Source: Dongia_B sp964406155 | GTDB taxonomy: Bacteria; Pseudomonadota; Alphaproteobacteria; Dongiales; Dongiaceae | DNA: 64,000 nucleotides | Reading direction: 5' to 3' | Assembly (NCBI GenBank): GCA_964406155.1 | Contig: CAYOQR010000021.1 | Location: forward strand, 1 to 64,000 | Notes under the pieces: generated by a model | What the model was told of the DNA's origin: nothing | Databases searched by the model: none | What the model saw: the letters and a program-made list of their open reading frames with translations, nothing else | Part shown: in pieces, positions 62,372-64,000 of the stretch | Position numbering within the stretch: position 1 is the stretch's first letter | Layout: every line of letters starts with the position of its first letter | Program-made: the position numbers and the translations under genes

Positions 62372-63733
62372 GTGATCGCATCGACCGACGAAGGCGCCAA
62401 TGAAGAAGAGGCCGGCGAGGAAACCGCCGGCGATGCCGCGCGGCCGGGCGGTCCGGCTATCAAGGCCCATATCTTCGTCGCCGGCTGGCTGGCGATGCTG
62501 CTGGTTGTCGCCGGTTGCGACGCACCGCCCAACAACACGTTGAGGCCCAGCAATACAACCGCGAGCTCGCATAGCCTCTCCCGCACGCCCCAGGTTGCCC
62601 CCTATGACGTGCGGCTGCTGAGCGGCGGGACGGAAATCGAACTGGCCGGCGGGATGCCGGACGGCACTACCGCCGCCGTTCAGCGGATGCTGGATGGGGC
62701 ACCGCAGGTCAAGGTCATTCACCTCAACAATCTGGGCGGCGAATTGAGCGAGGGGCTCAAGCTCGAACGACTGATCCGGGACCGCCGGCTCATCACCTAT
62801 AGTTCCGCGACCTGCGACAGCGCCTGCACCATCGCCTTCCTCGCCGGCCGGGAGCGTTATCTCGCCACCGATGCCTGGCTCGGTTTTCACAGCGCGGCGC
62901 GGACCTTGGGTGGCAGCAGTTTCGCCGCCGGCAACAAGGTGATGCGCGATATCTATCGGAGCGAGGGCCTGCCCGATACGATCATCGACCGGGCATTGGC
63001 GACCGCGCCGGACGAGGTCTGGTATCCCAGCCACGAAGACCTGCTGGCGGCGCATGCGATCGACGCCGTGGTCGACAGAAAGCGTTTCGCTCCCTCCGGC
63101 ATGCCGCATTGGCGCGATGCCGCCGAGGTCGATGCCACGCTGCAGATGACGCCGTTCTACGCCATCCTGGCCGATCACGATGCCGAACGTTACGCCCTGA
63201 TCCGCGACACCTATCTCAAGGGCGCGCAAGCCGGCCGCAGTTATCAGGAAATCGAGGCGGCGGCGACCGACATCCTGGCGCGCAAGGTGATGCCGTTCTA
63301 CCTCAAGGCCACGCCCGACAAGCCGCTGCGGGATTTCCTGCAAGTCATGATCGAGGAACTGGAATTCCAATCCAAATACGATGTGAAAGCCTGCGTGTCG
63401 TCGATCCTGCTTGATTCCGACACAGTGGGGCGTCCCTTGCCGCCGGACCTCACGCACCGGGAAGCGGATATCGTGACCGCTGTCATCAATGCCGCCATCG
63501 CCAATCCGCAGGAAGTCGACAAGGCGGAGGCGGTCCGGGAATTCAAAACGCTCTTCCAGGACTTGTCCCGGCAATCGCCGGAGATGATCGACGTCCTGAT
63601 CAAACCCAGAGAACATGTCCACGACCCTGCCCTGCTCTGCAATTCCTTCCTGACCTTCCTCAAAGCCGTCGACAAACTATCCGATGAGCACCGGATCGGC
63701 CTGGTCATGCGGTTCATCTTCAGCAATGCGTGA
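62372..63733 (+). CDS. Clp/crotonase-fold lipoprotein (COG3904-like)
   Basis: 453 residues from a GTG at 62372; no in-frame ATG precedes the signal. Lipobox WLAMLLVVAGC at about residues 39-49. The conserved region VKVIHLNNLGGELSEGLKLERLIRDRRLITYSSATCDSACTIAFLAGRERYLATDAWLGFHSA is the periplasmic Clp/crotonase-like family, where the Ser in CDSACT sits at the ClpP nucleophile position. C-terminal ~200 residues are helical and not recognised. Probably a periplasmic protease-like or ligand-binding lipoprotein. Confidence 0.8.
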   Translation: MIASTDEGANEEEAGEETAGDAARPGGPAIKAHIFVAGWLAMLLVVAGCDAPPNNTLRPSNTTASSHSLSRTPQVAPYDVRLLSGGTEIELAGGMPDGTTAAVQRMLDGAPQVKVIHLNNLGGELSEGLKLERLIRDRRLITYSSATCDSACTIAFLAGRERYLATDAWLGFHSAARTLGGSSFAAGNKVMRDIYRSEGLPDTIIDRALATAPDEVWYPSHEDLLAAHAIDAVVDRKRFAPSGMPHWRDAAEVDATLQMTPFYAILADHDAERYALIRDTYLKGAQAGRSYQEIEAAATDILARKVMPFYLKATPDKPLRDFLQVMIEELEFQSKYDVKACVSSILLDSDTVGRPLPPDLTHREADIVTAVINAAIANPQEVDKAEAVREFKTLFQDLSRQSPEMIDVLIKPREHVHDPALLCNSFLTFLKAVDKLSDEHRIGLVMRFIFSNA

Positions 63734-63888
63734 GCCCCGCTGGGGCCGACGGCGAAGGCCCGGCCGCCTCCTGATATGCACAGCCGCGAAACGAGCCGGA
63801 TGGCCGCCGGTGTTGGGGTACATCAAGCATCCGTTGTTAGGCCCGGCGACAGCTTGTAGAGTGGAACGAGACCTTCGAGAGTGGAACC

Positions 63889-64000
63889 ATGGCGCTCAAG
63901 CGGATGGACAATGTCGGAATCGTCGTCGAAGACCTCGACGGGACGATCGATTTCTTTCGCGAACTCGGCCTCGAGCTCGAAGGGCGGGCCACGATCGAAG
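63889..64000 (+). CDS. VOC/glyoxalase-family protein (3' partial)
   Basis: 37 residues before the window ends: MALKRMDNVGIVVEDLDGTIDFFRELGLELEGRATIE. This is the first beta-alpha-beta unit of the vicinal oxygen chelate fold (hVGIVVxDLxxxIxFFxELGLE). The gene runs off the window; a nearby GTGGAAC duplication (63861, 63881) precedes the ATG. Confidence 0.82.
   Translation, partial: MALKRMDNVGIVVEDLDGTIDFFRELGLELEGRATIE

Overview
The window is high-GC (about 65-68% by eye) bacterial DNA from an alphaproteobacterium. I infer a Rhodospirillales-like lineage from the short alphaproteobacterial-type ProS, an aerobic (CobG-type) cobalamin pathway, a phasin, two DUF1127 proteins and many dispersed palindromic intergenic repeats of the kind common in alphaproteobacteria. 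No rRNA, tRNA or CRISPR array was recognised. The first and last genes run off the window.

Layout. 1-5.4 kb: a FIST sensor protein with a soluble histidine kinase, a HigB/RelE-HigA-like toxin-antitoxin pair with a palindromic operator, a beta/gamma-crystallin-like protein, a DUF938 methyltransferase and a Sel1 lipoprotein. 5.5-14.2 kb: a cobalamin cluster, with cobL divergent from a cobalamin riboswitch followed by cobG-cobH-cobI-[cbiG-cobJ fusion] and a strong hairpin, then cobK. 14.7-22.5 kb: a K+-channel-like protein, an isolated contractile sheath and tube pair, DUF1330, a zinc alcohol dehydrogenase, an ABC-F protein with a structured leader, and a phasin. 23.6-35.7 kb: PhoD phosphatase, two uncharacterised proteins (one a lipoprotein with HExxH), an EamA transporter with a His-rich tail, an alpha/beta hydrolase, a COG4705-like membrane protein, a PAS protein, a Tat-exported beta-carbonic anhydrase and DUF302.

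35.75-39.15 kb is a distinctly AT-richer island with a two-gene operon: a Cap4/DUF4297-type nuclease overlapping by ATGA a Rad50/SMC-like ATPase with a CxxC hook. It resembles the nuclease+SMC logic of Lamassu-type defence and is the best candidate here for an undescribed or divergent system. It converges on an isolated phage terminase pair (39.2-42.5 kb). 43-48.5 kb: a low-complexity secreted protein, a small DUF2934-like protein, an HpnL-like flippase-family protein, proS and a DUF1127 protein. 48.7-53.3 kb: an unusual envelope cassette (HExxH peptidase fused to a muramidase-like domain, divergent from a lipoprotein and a membrane protein that both end in peptidoglycan-binding-like domains). 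53.6-64 kb: OsmC, His-rich DUF1127, LysR, a GATase-like protein, cobalt-type nitrile hydratase alpha and beta, an M19 dipeptidase, ChaB, a Clp/crotonase-fold lipoprotein and the start of a VOC protein.

Two window-wide patterns stand out. (1) Imperfect tandem repeats with a period near 15 bp occur at more than 25 places. In genes the period is 12, 15 or 18 bp and keeps the frame (penta- and hexapeptide repeats in CobG, terminase, carbonic anhydrase, tail tube and others); between genes it is usually 14-16 bp. (2) Nearly every long intergenic gap is filled with mosaics of two REP-like palindromic families, plus a third inverted-repeat family seen four times.
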